Positions 37,164 through 46,008 of a stretch of 64,000 nt of DNA are shown here, in pieces. Below the pieces are notes generated by a model. The model saw nothing but the letters and a program-made list of their open reading frames with translations. It was not told where the DNA came from and searched no databases. The stretch comes from Bdellovibrionales bacterium (GTDB taxonomy: Bacteria; Bdellovibrionota; Bdellovibrionia; Bdellovibrionales; UBA1609). Each line of letters starts with the position of its first letter. Within the stretch, counting starts at the first letter, position 1. Location: the NCBI GenBank assembly GCA_016714165.1, contig JADJNU010000001.1:1550001-1614000 (forward strand). The letters are read 5' to 3'. The position numbers and the translations under genes were made by a program.

Positions 37164-38549
37164 ATGTCCTTTTCTGATCTCAAGAATTTTTTAAGACCCG
37201 ATCAAATGAGTCAAAGTCCACAGGACCTTGAAATTTACGGCAAAGACTGGACAAAGCACATCCTGACCAGATCCATCGGTGTTGTGTTCCCAACAAGCAC
37301 AGAGCAAGTCCGAGACCTCGTTTTATGGGCACGGGAAAATAAAACAGCTTTGGTGCCATCGGGCGGCAGGACCGGCATGAGTGGGGCTGCAGTCGCCACA
37401 AAGAGCGAACTGATCGTCTCATTCGAAAAAATGAATAAGATCCTCGAATTTAACTCCATCGATTTGACCGTTCAGTGTCAAGCCGGTGTCATCACAGAGC
37501 AGCTTCAAAATTTTGCTAAAGAAAAGGGCTACTATTATCCGGTTGATTTTGCCGCACGGGGTTCCAGTCATGTTGGGGGGAACATCGCAACCAATGCGGG
37601 CGGGATCAAAGTTCTCCGCTACGGGTTAACCCGTAATTGGGTGGCTGGAATAAAGGTTGTGACCGGACAGGGACAAATTCTCAATTTGAACAACAGTTTG
37701 GTAAAAAATGCGACCGGATATGATTTAAGACAGCTCTTTATTGGCTCAGAGGGAACTTTGGGTTTTATCACGGAGGCCACATTTACGGTCACCCATTCAC
37801 CTAAGGATCTGACTGTATTTTTGCTCGGAGTTGAAAACCTCGATAATGTCTTAAATATATTTCAAGCCTTTCGGCGTGAAATTCCTCTAACGGCCTACGA
37901 AATGTTCACAGACAAGGCTCTCGCTTGTGTTTTAAAACAAGGGCATTTGAAAAACCCATTGAGTGCGGCTTGTCCTTTTTATGTATTGATCGAATTTGAA
38001 CACGAATCTGAGACGACAATGGACCAAGCCATGGGACTCTTCGAACTGTGTTTAGAAAAAAATTGGGTTGTGGATGGATCCGTTTCTCAGACAGCTCAAC
38101 AGGCCAAGGATTTTTGGAGATTGCGCGAAGATATATCTGAATCGACAGCTCCTCATCAACCCTACAAGAACGATATTTCTGTTCGTGTCTCGGATGTGAC
38201 GGCCTTTTTGACTGAACTCAATCAGCTCCTTACAACTGAGTATCCTGATTTCGAAGTCATCTGGTTTGGCCATATCGGAGACGGCAATCTTCATATCAAT
38301 ATTTTGAAGCCGCCTTCTCTCTCCTCTACTGAATTTCTCAACAAATGCCACAAGGTAGATCAGCACTTATTTGAAATGATCGCGCGCTTTAAAGGAAGCA
38401 TTTCGGCTGAACACGGAGTCGGTTTGACGAAAAAGCCCTATCTGGAATACACACGAAGCGCCGAAGAAATTCAAATCATGAGAGAAATAAAAAAGGTTTT
38501 TGATCCGGATGGAATCATTAACCCTGGGAAAATCTTTGATCCTGCTTAA
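37164..38549 (+). CDS. FAD-linked 2-hydroxyacid dehydrogenase (GlcD / D-2-hydroxyglutarate dehydrogenase type)
   Basis: The 461-residue product has an N-terminal FAD-binding PCMH domain: LVPSGGRTGMSGAAVA, HVGGNIATNAGGIKVLRYG and GSEGTLGFITEATF. The C-terminal half has the substrate and metal site in FGHIGDGNLHINI and AEHGVGLTKKPYL. The family includes D-lactate, glycolate and D-2-hydroxyglutarate dehydrogenases. A good ribosome site (GGAGGT) precedes the ATG. It points at serA with 25 bases between stops. SerA-type enzymes can reduce 2-oxoglutarate to D-2-hydroxyglutarate, so an enzyme oxidising that product would make sense here; the specificity is inferred only from this context. Confidence 0.86.
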   Translation: MSFSDLKNFLRPDQMSQSPQDLEIYGKDWTKHILTRSIGVVFPTSTEQVRDLVLWARENKTALVPSGGRTGMSGAAVATKSELIVSFEKMNKILEFNSIDLTVQCQAGVITEQLQNFAKEKGYYYPVDFAARGSSHVGGNIATNAGGIKVLRYGLTRNWVAGIKVVTGQGQILNLNNSLVKNATGYDLRQLFIGSEGTLGFITEATFTVTHSPKDLTVFLLGVENLDNVLNIFQAFRREIPLTAYEMFTDKALACVLKQGHLKNPLSAACPFYVLIEFEHESETTMDQAMGLFELCLEKNWVVDGSVSQTAQQAKDFWRLREDISESTAPHQPYKNDISVRVSDVTAFLTELNQLLTTEYPDFEVIWFGHIGDGNLHINILKPPSLSSTEFLNKCHKVDQHLFEMIARFKGSISAEHGVGLTKKPYLEYTRSAEEIQIMREIKKVFDPDGIINPGKIFDPA

Positions 38550-38574
38550 GAACGGCCTCTCATCAAAAGCATTG

Positions 38575-39855
38575 CTAAAAAAGAACGCGAGTCTTTATGG
38601 CGGTTGGAAGATGGCGAATCTCGTCAGCGACTCTTTCGGCTTCACCTTTTTCCATGTCCATAATCAAATATCCAATGTTGGGGTCCGTCGACAAATACTG
38701 AGCAAGAATATTTGCTCCATATTCAGAGACAATATTATTAATATCGCGCAAGACACCTGGAACATTTCGATGAACATTGATCAATCTCCGAACTCCTTTT
38801 GAAGGAGGAACTTCCAGGTTTGGAAAATTCACTGCACCAAAAGTAGAACCCAGACGCAAAAATTTAATGAGACTCTCGGCAACTTCCTCACCAATGGCCT
38901 TTTGAGCTTCCTCGGTGCTGCCCCCCACATGCGGCGTCAGAATCACGTTGTTCATTCCTTGCAATGGGCTCACAAATGGGACCTTATTTGAAGAAGGCTC
39001 CTCAGGAAAAACATCAATGGCCGCCCCAGCAAGATGACCAGACTTCAGAGCCTCCACCAAATCTTCGATGTGCACAACAGTGCCGCGACTCGCATTGAGA
39101 AGATAACTTCCCTTTTTCATTTTACTTAACTCTTTGGCCCCTAGCATATTTTGAGTGTAAGAAGTTTCAGGAACATGAAGAGTCACAAAATCAGATTGCT
39201 TAAGAAGCGTCTCAAGATTTTCAACCGATTGGGCGTTTCCAAGAGGAAGCTTCTTGATAATATCAAAAAATACAACTTTGAGTCCAATGGACTCTGCCAT
39301 GATGCTCACCTGAGACCCAATGTGTCCGTATCCCACAATTCCAAGGGTTTTTCCGCGAACCTCACGAGAGCCATCAGCCGACTTCAGCCACTGTCCCTGG
39401 TGAGAGCCCTGACTGCGGTCACAAAGCTGGCGAGAGAGGGCAATCAGTTCACAAATGACGAGTTCTGCCACACTTCGAGTGTTACTGTATGGGGCATTAA
39501 ATACCGGAAGTCCCTTTTGATTAGCTACTTCCACAGCAACTTGGTTGGTTCCAATGCAAAAGCAACCAATCGCAAACAGAGCTCCATGATTTTCGAGGAC
39601 CTTTGGATTCAATTCTGTTTTTGAGCGAATACCCAGTGCTTGATAAGTACCTATCTTTGCACATAGCTCTTCCTCGCTCCAAGCTCCAGACATTCGGTCA
39701 ACTTTGAATCCTGCTTCTTCAAGCTTTTCTTGAGCAGCGGGATGAATATTTTCAAGCAACAATACTTTGTATTGACTGATCGAAAGCCGAGGCATCATGA
39801 GATTGTTCTCCAAACCGAAAAGTTTTGTCGATTCTATCGCTTCACGCGGGGACAT
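38575..39855 (-). CDS. serA: D-3-phosphoglycerate dehydrogenase with ACT domain
   Basis: SerA oxidises 3-phosphoglycerate, the first step of serine synthesis. The 426-residue product has the NAD motif GIVGYGHIGSQV (about 169-180), catalytic Arg in NASRGTVV, Glu in FPEEP, His in TPHVGGST, and a C-terminal ACT domain (about 350-426, HRNVPGVLRDINNIVSEYG) for serine feedback. The length fits the E. coli-type enzyme. The start may be at one of several in-frame Met or Leu codons: the first 20 residues before MPRLSISQYKVLLLE are not conserved, so ATG near 39795 is possible. Confidence 0.94.
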   Translation of the reverse strand: MSPREAIESTKLFGLENNLMMPRLSISQYKVLLLENIHPAAQEKLEEAGFKVDRMSGAWSEEELCAKIGTYQALGIRSKTELNPKVLENHGALFAIGCFCIGTNQVAVEVANQKGLPVFNAPYSNTRSVAELVICELIALSRQLCDRSQGSHQGQWLKSADGSREVRGKTLGIVGYGHIGSQVSIMAESIGLKVVFFDIIKKLPLGNAQSVENLETLLKQSDFVTLHVPETSYTQNMLGAKELSKMKKGSYLLNASRGTVVHIEDLVEALKSGHLAGAAIDVFPEEPSSNKVPFVSPLQGMNNVILTPHVGGSTEEAQKAIGEEVAESLIKFLRLGSTFGAVNFPNLEVPPSKGVRRLINVHRNVPGVLRDINNIVSEYGANILAQYLSTDPNIGYLIMDMEKGEAERVADEIRHLPTAIKTRVLF

Positions 39856-39978
39856 TCAATGTTGATTCCATAAAACCATGAAAAATAGTGATTCTTATAA
39901 GCAAAATCTGCCAAGAAGAGTTGTCTCAATGAGGACCACGATGTAGCTTAAAGTGCCGCATAATACCAGGGAGATAAG

Positions 39979-41325
39979 GTGTCAGAACCGCTACGACTGT
40001 TGCTCATCGATGACGATCCCTTGGTGGGAGATGCTGTCCGCATTCTCTTGCCTCGCCACTGGGTTGTAACTTTTCATGATAGACCAGAAGAGATTCCCTT
40101 TGGTTTTTTTCATGCAGCTATTGTTGACATTCATTTAACTGGGTCCGTCGAGTCTTCCGAAGGCTGCTCTGTGTTGGAGCAACTTCGCAATCGAGATCCG
40201 CATCTATCCTTGGTTGCAATGTCGGGAAATATCAATCGTCAGATCATGGAAAAATGTCTGCAACTCGGAGCCTCGCGATTTTTGGCAAAACCTCTTCATG
40301 CAAACGAGCTGCTCAATTGTTTGGATAAAATAGAGGCCTCCCTTCGGTTAAAAGGGAGGGTTCAACGCAAATCTAGCTCCGAATTGCGGTGGCTGGGCCG
40401 GTCAAAGCCCTCGAGGCTCGTGTTGGAGTCAATCGCCCGCCTTAAAGGAGAAAGTGGACCGATACTTATTTCAGGCGCCACCGGGACGGGAAAGGAAGTT
40501 GTTGCACGCCTTCTCCATGAACAGGAAGGACCTGGACGCCCATTTGTAGCAGTGAACATGGCTTCTTTGCCGGAACATCTTTTTGAGTCCGAATTTTTTG
40601 GGCATGTGAAGAATGCCTTCACAGGTGCCGATCATCCAAAGACGGGGCTTGCAGAAGCGGCCGAAGGAGGAGATCTCTTTCTTGATGAACTGGAGGCTCT
40701 TCCTCTGAGTCAACAAGCCAAGATGCTTCGATTTCTGGAAACGGGTGAAGTGAGGAAAGTGGGGTCTAACCAGGTTACTCGGGTAAACACGAGAGTTCTT
40801 TTGGCCACGAATGAATCCCTTGAAACACTTGTCAAAGAAAAAAGATTTCGTGATGACCTGATGTGGAGGCTCAAGGGAAAATGTATTCAGCTTCCGACAT
40901 TATCCGAGCGGACCGATGATATTCAGCCTCTCGCAGAACATTTCCTTGCAACCACAGGAAATCGAATGAAAACTCTTAGCTCGGATGCCCTGGAAGCCTT
41001 GATTCTCTATGAATGGCCCGGAAACGTGCGTGAACTCAAACGTGTCTGCGAGCAACTACTCCTTGTTTGCCCTCTTCCGATCATTCGTGGCGAAGATGTA
41101 AAAAATATTTTACCAAAGGCAAAGGCTTCGTTGAGTGCCAGTCTTGGTTTACCGATCGAATTGGGTGAACTCTCTCAAATGCTGAGTCAATTCGAAAAGG
41201 CAGTTTTAGAAAAGGCCTTAACTGAGTATTCTGATCTCGGTGACCTCTGTAGAAAACTGGGTCTCTCGCGTTCTACGATTTACAAAAAACTTAAGGATCA
41301 TCAAGTGCAATGGAGAAATTTGTGA
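39979..41325 (+). CDS. NtrC-family sigma-54-dependent response regulator
   Basis: The 448-residue product starts at GTG 39979, preceded by GGGAGAT. A receiver domain (acidic triad LLIDDDP, Asp50 in AIVDIHLTG, Lys in LAKPLH) is followed by an AAA+ domain with Walker A GATGTGKE (about 167-174), Walker B GGDLFLDELEAL and an arginine finger region. The C-terminal Fis-type helix-turn-helix reads DLCRKLGLSRSTIYKKLKDHQ. The sigma-54 contact loop reads NAFTGA instead of GAFTGA near residue 211, a change at the first Gly only. The gene is divergent from serA and co-directional with the cdsA- and plsC-like genes, which it could control. Confidence 0.9.
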   Translation: MSEPLRLLLIDDDPLVGDAVRILLPRHWVVTFHDRPEEIPFGFFHAAIVDIHLTGSVESSEGCSVLEQLRNRDPHLSLVAMSGNINRQIMEKCLQLGASRFLAKPLHANELLNCLDKIEASLRLKGRVQRKSSSELRWLGRSKPSRLVLESIARLKGESGPILISGATGTGKEVVARLLHEQEGPGRPFVAVNMASLPEHLFESEFFGHVKNAFTGADHPKTGLAEAAEGGDLFLDELEALPLSQQAKMLRFLETGEVRKVGSNQVTRVNTRVLLATNESLETLVKEKRFRDDLMWRLKGKCIQLPTLSERTDDIQPLAEHFLATTGNRMKTLSSDALEALILYEWPGNVRELKRVCEQLLLVCPLPIIRGEDVKNILPKAKASLSASLGLPIELGELSQMLSQFEKAVLEKALTEYSDLGDLCRKLGLSRSTIYKKLKDHQVQWRNL

Positions 41326-42248
41326 GCCATACGAGCCTTTTTGATCATAGACTTTATCTGGAAACTGGTCTTCTCGTCATTGGACTTATTTCCATATTGG
41401 GAATCGGTTTGTTTTTTCTCAGAAAAAATTCAACTCATTTTCGAGCTGGTTGGGCAAGTGTTAAGAGTTGGTTCTTTTTAGCCCCTCTGATCCTCTTTGT
41501 TCTGGCCTTACCCTCTCCTTGGCCTCTGTTAGCTCTGACTCTCGTCTCGATTTCTAGTATCAAGGTTTTTTTTCAGATGTCGGGAATGTATCATAGAAGC
41601 TGGTTCGTTTGGATTTCCTATATTTTCACCCTTTTGTTGGGACTCACAATCTATCTCGGCGCCGATGAGATTTTTAATATTCTACCAATGATTTTTTTGG
41701 GAACGATTTGCTGGATACCTTTGCTGCGCAACAGTTACCAGCGTATGATCCAATACATTGCTTTGAGCCTCATGGCCTTCACTTTTTTTGGATGGTCCCT
41801 GATGCATTTGGGTCGGCTGCTCATGCTTGGCTCGGGTCCCTATATTGTTCTCTATCTTTACCTCCTCACCGAGATCAGTGAAAACGTTTCACTCTCCTCG
41901 GGTCGATTTTTTGGTAAAATAAAGCCCTTTGCGACAATATCTCCCCGGTTGACACTAGAGGGAGTCCTTATTTCTTTGATGGTCACCCTCCTCGTCGCCT
42001 GGGGCATGCGTCATCTTCTCCCAGACCGAAGTGAGCGATTCTGGATTGCAGCGGGACTCGCTGCGGCGGTTCTCGGTCGCTTTGGTGATCTTTTTCTCTC
42101 GGTGATTCGCCGCGACTTGGGCATTAGAGATACGGGTGTTTTCATTATAGGTCGTGGAGATATACTTGCGAGAGTGGATAAATTGATTTTTGTCGGGCCA
42201 ATCTACTACTATCTCTATATTTTTCTTCAAAGACTCCCACATCCATGA
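41310..42248 (+). CDS. CdsA-family phosphatidate cytidylyltransferase-like protein, divergent signature
   Basis: The 312-residue product has about eight membrane segments and ends with the CTP-transferase region: GRFGDLFLSVIRRDLGIRD, then TGVFIIGRGDILARVDKLIF. The family consensus has KR, KD and PGHGG followed by DR; here these read RR, RD and IGRGD followed by AR. The membrane layout is kept but several otherwise near-invariant charges differ, so substrate or activity may differ from normal CDP-diacylglycerol synthase. It overlaps the NtrC-type gene by 16 bases and the acyltransferase gene by four. The start could also be GTG 41322. Confidence 0.72.
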   Translation: MEKFVSHTSLFDHRLYLETGLLVIGLISILGIGLFFLRKNSTHFRAGWASVKSWFFLAPLILFVLALPSPWPLLALTLVSISSIKVFFQMSGMYHRSWFVWISYIFTLLLGLTIYLGADEIFNILPMIFLGTICWIPLLRNSYQRMIQYIALSLMAFTFFGWSLMHLGRLLMLGSGPYIVLYLYLLTEISENVSLSSGRFFGKIKPFATISPRLTLEGVLISLMVTLLVAWGMRHLLPDRSERFWIAAGLAAAVLGRFGDLFLSVIRRDLGIRDTGVFIIGRGDILARVDKLIFVGPIYYYLYIFLQRLPHP

Positions 42249-43048
42249 CTAAGCGAAACTGGAATTGGAACTATGAAAATGAGCAATGGACACAACTGCC
42301 CAGCCACCTCAAGCATTTGCCACTTTTCACCCGCCATTTTGACTTTACCAGCCTTATTTTTAGGGCACTGTGGGGATTTTTTTTAAAGGCTCTGGCCTTT
42401 CGCTTTTGGATTCGTCTCGAGGTCAGGGGAGATTTTCACAAGATTTACCAAGAACACCCGCGTCTCTTGGTAATTTCCAATCATGCGAGTCACCTCGATG
42501 CGGTGTCGATCGCTGCGGCGGTTCCATTCAAATACTGGCTTGATCTCTATATTTCGGCGGCCAAAGACTATTGGTTTGCAAATCCTGTTTTTACTTTTTT
42601 CTCCAAGCACTGCCTAGGAGCTATCCCGATCGATCGAAAGGATCGCAAAGGCGAGGCTCTAAAACTTTGCACAAATCTGTTGAATCGACTTGATCGGATT
42701 TGGCTGCTGTTATTTCCAGAAGGCACCCGGTCTCCGGATGGCTATATCCAGGATTTCAAAAGAGGAGTATCCGTCTTCTCCGAGAGAACGAACACTCCCA
42801 TTCTATTTCTCTATCTCGAAGGAAATGCAGCCTTGATGCCAAAGGGGGCCGCTCTGCCTCGCCCGGGAAAACTCGTGGTCCACATTGGTCCCGTGCATCC
42901 TCCTGCGCCAATCCAAGAGATCGATGAACACTACCGAAAATGGGTACTCGAAATCAACCCCGAAGCCTACGGTCCAAACTTGAGTTCAGAGCAGCCTCAT
43001 TTGATAACCGAGGGCATCAAAGACCGTACTCCTGATCCCAAAAAATGA
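42245..43048 (+). CDS. 1-acyl-sn-glycerol-3-phosphate acyltransferase (PlsC-like)
   Basis: The 267-residue product has the acyltransferase HX4D motif in SNHASHLDAVS, the substrate block FFSKHCLGAIPIDRK and FPEGTRSPDG, all in the right order and spacing. It would place the second acyl chain on lysophosphatidate at the inner membrane. Its ATG overlaps the stop of the CdsA-like gene (ATGA). CdsA uses phosphatidate made by PlsC, so the pair forms a phospholipid unit downstream of a sigma-54 activator. Confidence 0.86.
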   Translation: MTKRNWNWNYENEQWTQLPSHLKHLPLFTRHFDFTSLIFRALWGFFLKALAFRFWIRLEVRGDFHKIYQEHPRLLVISNHASHLDAVSIAAAVPFKYWLDLYISAAKDYWFANPVFTFFSKHCLGAIPIDRKDRKGEALKLCTNLLNRLDRIWLLLFPEGTRSPDGYIQDFKRGVSVFSERTNTPILFLYLEGNAALMPKGAALPRPGKLVVHIGPVHPPAPIQEIDEHYRKWVLEINPEAYGPNLSSEQPHLITEGIKDRTPDPKK

Positions 43049-43076
43049 GGGCTCAAGAATTGAAACTCCTCTGAAC

Positions 43077-43104
43077 TTGATCCCACGCACCGTTTGCGTA
43101 TATT
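43077..43104 (+). promoter_or_regulatory. Possible sigma-70 promoter for the korAB operon
   Basis: TTGATC at 43077-43082 and TATATT at 43099-43104 are separated by 16 bases and lie about 80 bases before the korA start. The fit to consensus is fair. A ribosome-site candidate before the ATG at 43187 is weak. No transcription data support it. Confidence 0.4.
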
Positions 43105-43186
43105 GTAGGACTTTGCACTTATGGACAAGCCTCTCTAGCGAGGAGAAGTTATCTCCTACAACCTCTTAAACGAAAGATGATTTCAA

Positions 43187-44986
43187 ATGGGCAGAATGAT
43201 AAATGACTTTGTTCTTCACGTCGCCACATCTAATGGAAGCGGAAGTCAGAGCTCGAACAACACTCTGGTGAGAACTTTATTTCGCATGGGCATCCCAGTA
43301 ACAGGAAAGAACCTCTTCCCATCAAACATTTCCGGACTTCCCACTTGGTTTACGATCCGCGCAAATCCTGAGGGCTTCACCGCCCGACGTGAAGAGAGCG
43401 ATATCGTCATCGCTATGAATCCAACCACAGCAATTGAGGACCAAAAGAGCGTCATATCAGGTGGCCATTTTTTTCTTAATGATGAAATTCAGTTTCCTGA
43501 ATCTTTGCGGCGGCAAGACATTAATTTTGTTAGTATCCCTTTTAAAAAGATTGTTGAACCACTCACTGAGTCAGGAAAACTCAAAAAACTTCTTGTCAAC
43601 ATGATCTATGTTGGCGTTGTCGCCGAGCTTCTTGAACTTGATTCCCAGGTACTAAATGATGTCGTCAATACTCTTTTTGCGGACAAAGCTGAAGTCATAG
43701 AGCTCAATACCAGATCAATAGCTGCTGGACGAAATTGGGCCAAAGAAAATTTGCAAATACAAGAATTCCCGATCAAAGCCAGAATTGTTCCTGGAGGCAA
43801 CGAGAAGAAAATTTTAATAGACGGAAATTCTGCCTCAGCGCTGGGATGGCTGTTCGGAGGCTGCACAGTGGCAGCATGGTACCCGATCACGCCGTCATCC
43901 TCTTTGGTTGAGGCCTTTCAAAAATATGCGCACAAATACCGAGCAAGTGAAAACGGAAAGAGACGAGCCGCTATCGTTCAAGCGGAAGATGAATTGGCCT
44001 CGATATCTATGGTTCTTGGTGCTGGATGGGCAGGCGCTCGTGCTGTGACCGCGACCTCAGGACCTGGGCTTTCGTTGATGGCCGAAGCCGCGGGTCTCGC
44101 CTACTTTGCAGAAATCCCCTCAGTTATTTGGAACGTACAGAGGGGGGGACCTTCTACAGGATTGCCAACACGCACCCAACAGGCCGACCTCTCGGCTGCT
44201 CAAAACCTGTCTCACGGAGACACGCAACACATCGTCCTTTTGCCTGCTAATCCAAGTGAATGTTTTGAATTTGGACAAACGGGGTTCGATCTGGCTGAAC
44301 GATTGCAAACTCTTGTTATTGTCTTAAGTGATTTGGATTTAGGAATGAATCTCTGGGTGAGCAATGAGTTCAGCTATCCACAAAAACCTTACGATCGTGG
44401 CAAGGTGTTAAGTCATGCGGATCTCGATCGCGTGGGGACCTTTGCTCGCTACCGAGATATTGACGGCGATGGAATTCCTCAGCGCACCCTTCCCGGAACC
44501 CACCATCCCCTTGCTGCCTATTTTACCAGGGGAACTGGACATGACGAGAAGTCAAACTACAGCGAAAATCCTCAGGTCTACGCGGCCATGCTGGACCGCT
44601 TGAAGGCAAAATTTGAAACGGCAAAGACACTTGTTCCAAGTCCAGTCATAGACAAAGATCCCAAAGCACAAGTGAGTCTGATTGCTTTTGGCTCGACTGA
44701 TTTTGCCATATCTGAGGTCAGACGTTTACTCAAGGAAAAGCAAACTCCGACCAATTATCTGCGGTTGCGTGCTCTCCCAATGAGTGAGGATGTCGAGAAG
44801 TTTTTGATAGAGAGTAAACGTGTCTACATTATCGAACAAAATCGCGATGGTCAGTTGGCTCGGCTGATCAGGGAACAGTGGCCACAACACCATCATAAAT
44901 TAATTTCTGTCCTTCAGTATGATGGGATGCCAATAACCCCTTTGAAAATTTTTAATCAAATTGCTCACCTGGAGAATCAATTATGA
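43187..44986 (+). CDS. korA: 2-oxoacid:ferredoxin oxidoreductase, fused gamma-alpha subunit
   Basis: The 599-residue product begins with the gamma domain (LHVATSNGSGSQSSNNTLVR and TVTGKN-like GIPVTGKNLFPSNISGLP). The alpha pyrimidine-binding domain follows from about residue 215 (GGCTVAAWYPITPSSSL, QAEDELASISMVLGAGWAG, ATSGPGLSLMAEA), and the transketolase C-terminal domain ends it. This gamma-alpha fusion is the usual form of bacterial 2-oxoglutarate:ferredoxin oxidoreductase, giving succinyl-CoA and reduced ferredoxin. The beta subunit follows with a four-base overlap. With aconitase it fits a TCA cycle using ferredoxin at this step. 2-Oxoglutarate is the likely but unproven substrate. Confidence 0.9.
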   Translation: MGRMINDFVLHVATSNGSGSQSSNNTLVRTLFRMGIPVTGKNLFPSNISGLPTWFTIRANPEGFTARREESDIVIAMNPTTAIEDQKSVISGGHFFLNDEIQFPESLRRQDINFVSIPFKKIVEPLTESGKLKKLLVNMIYVGVVAELLELDSQVLNDVVNTLFADKAEVIELNTRSIAAGRNWAKENLQIQEFPIKARIVPGGNEKKILIDGNSASALGWLFGGCTVAAWYPITPSSSLVEAFQKYAHKYRASENGKRRAAIVQAEDELASISMVLGAGWAGARAVTATSGPGLSLMAEAAGLAYFAEIPSVIWNVQRGGPSTGLPTRTQQADLSAAQNLSHGDTQHIVLLPANPSECFEFGQTGFDLAERLQTLVIVLSDLDLGMNLWVSNEFSYPQKPYDRGKVLSHADLDRVGTFARYRDIDGDGIPQRTLPGTHHPLAAYFTRGTGHDEKSNYSENPQVYAAMLDRLKAKFETAKTLVPSPVIDKDPKAQVSLIAFGSTDFAISEVRRLLKEKQTPTNYLRLRALPMSEDVEKFLIESKRVYIIEQNRDGQLARLIREQWPQHHHKLISVLQYDGMPITPLKIFNQIAHLENQL

Positions 44987-46008
44987 ATTCGCTCAACTCC
45001 ATTGGACTTTCAAGAACTGACTACTCCGGAAGCAAGTCAACGCTTTGTACAGGTTGCGGGCATGACAGTGTGACCAGCCACATCATTTCGGCCTTTTACA
45101 AGTCAGGAGTTGTTCCCTATCAAGTGGCGAAACTCTCTGGCATTGGCTGCTCGAGCAAAACACCAGCTTATTTTATGAACAAGGCTCATGGGTTTAATGC
45201 GATTCACGGCCGGATGGCTCCCGTCGCGACGGGAGTTAAGGTCGCAAATCCAAGTTTGGTCTGCATTGGCGTATCAGGAGATGGCGATACTGCAAGTATC
45301 GGTGTCGGGGGTTTTGTCCATTTGCTAAGACGAAATCTTCCTCTCATTTACATTGTCGAGAACAACGGTGTTTTTGGCTTAACAAAAGGGCAGTTTTCGG
45401 CCACCGCTGACAAAGGAAGCCGACATAAATCTGGAGAAAAAAATCCATTTTCAACAATCGATCTCTGTTCCATCGCAATCGATCTTGGCTGTTCCTTTGT
45501 GGCAAGGTCATTTTCTGGAGATGCGAAACAATTGGTCCCTCTCATTGAAGCGGCTATCCATCATCGAGGAACGGCCCTCATTGATGTCATTTCGCCTTGT
45601 ATCACCTTTGCTAACCATGAAGGCTCTACAAAAAGTTACAGTTCCGTTCGAGAACACAATCACGTCTTGCAGGAGCTTGGTTTCATTCAGGCCTTTGAAC
45701 AAATTAATGTTGATTACAATGAAGGCGAAACACAGATCGTGCAAATGCCAGATGGATCAAAACTTAGTTTGAAAAAGCTGAACTCCTCTGAGCACGACGT
45801 CAGGAATGCAAGTCAAGCAATTCATTTGCTCACTGAATCCAGAAATCGCGGAGAAATTCTCACCGGGATGTTTTATCTCGATGAAACTCATGAAAATCTG
45901 ATTGAAACTCTTCAACTGGATGCCACAAAACCCCTGGCCTTAATGACCGAAAGGGAACTGAGGCCTCCGCCTGAGGCCCTCAAAGAGATCATGAGCGAAT
46001 ATCGCTAA
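44983..46008 (+). CDS. korB: 2-oxoacid:ferredoxin oxidoreductase, beta subunit
   Basis: The 341-residue beta subunit binds thiamine diphosphate: STLCTGCGHDSVTSHI, GIGCSSKTPAYF, and the Mg-ThDP motif GVSGDGDTASIGVGGFVHLLRR, read from about residues 104 to 125. NNGVFGLTKGQFS and DVISPCITF follow. It carries cysteine residues but no ferredoxin domain. It overlaps korA by four bases and runs into the convergent PAQR gene, overlapping by four. Confidence 0.92.
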   Translation: MNSLNSIGLSRTDYSGSKSTLCTGCGHDSVTSHIISAFYKSGVVPYQVAKLSGIGCSSKTPAYFMNKAHGFNAIHGRMAPVATGVKVANPSLVCIGVSGDGDTASIGVGGFVHLLRRNLPLIYIVENNGVFGLTKGQFSATADKGSRHKSGEKNPFSTIDLCSIAIDLGCSFVARSFSGDAKQLVPLIEAAIHHRGTALIDVISPCITFANHEGSTKSYSSVREHNHVLQELGFIQAFEQINVDYNEGETQIVQMPDGSKLSLKKLNSSEHDVRNASQAIHLLTESRNRGEILTGMFYLDETHENLIETLQLDATKPLALMTERELRPPPEALKEIMSEYR

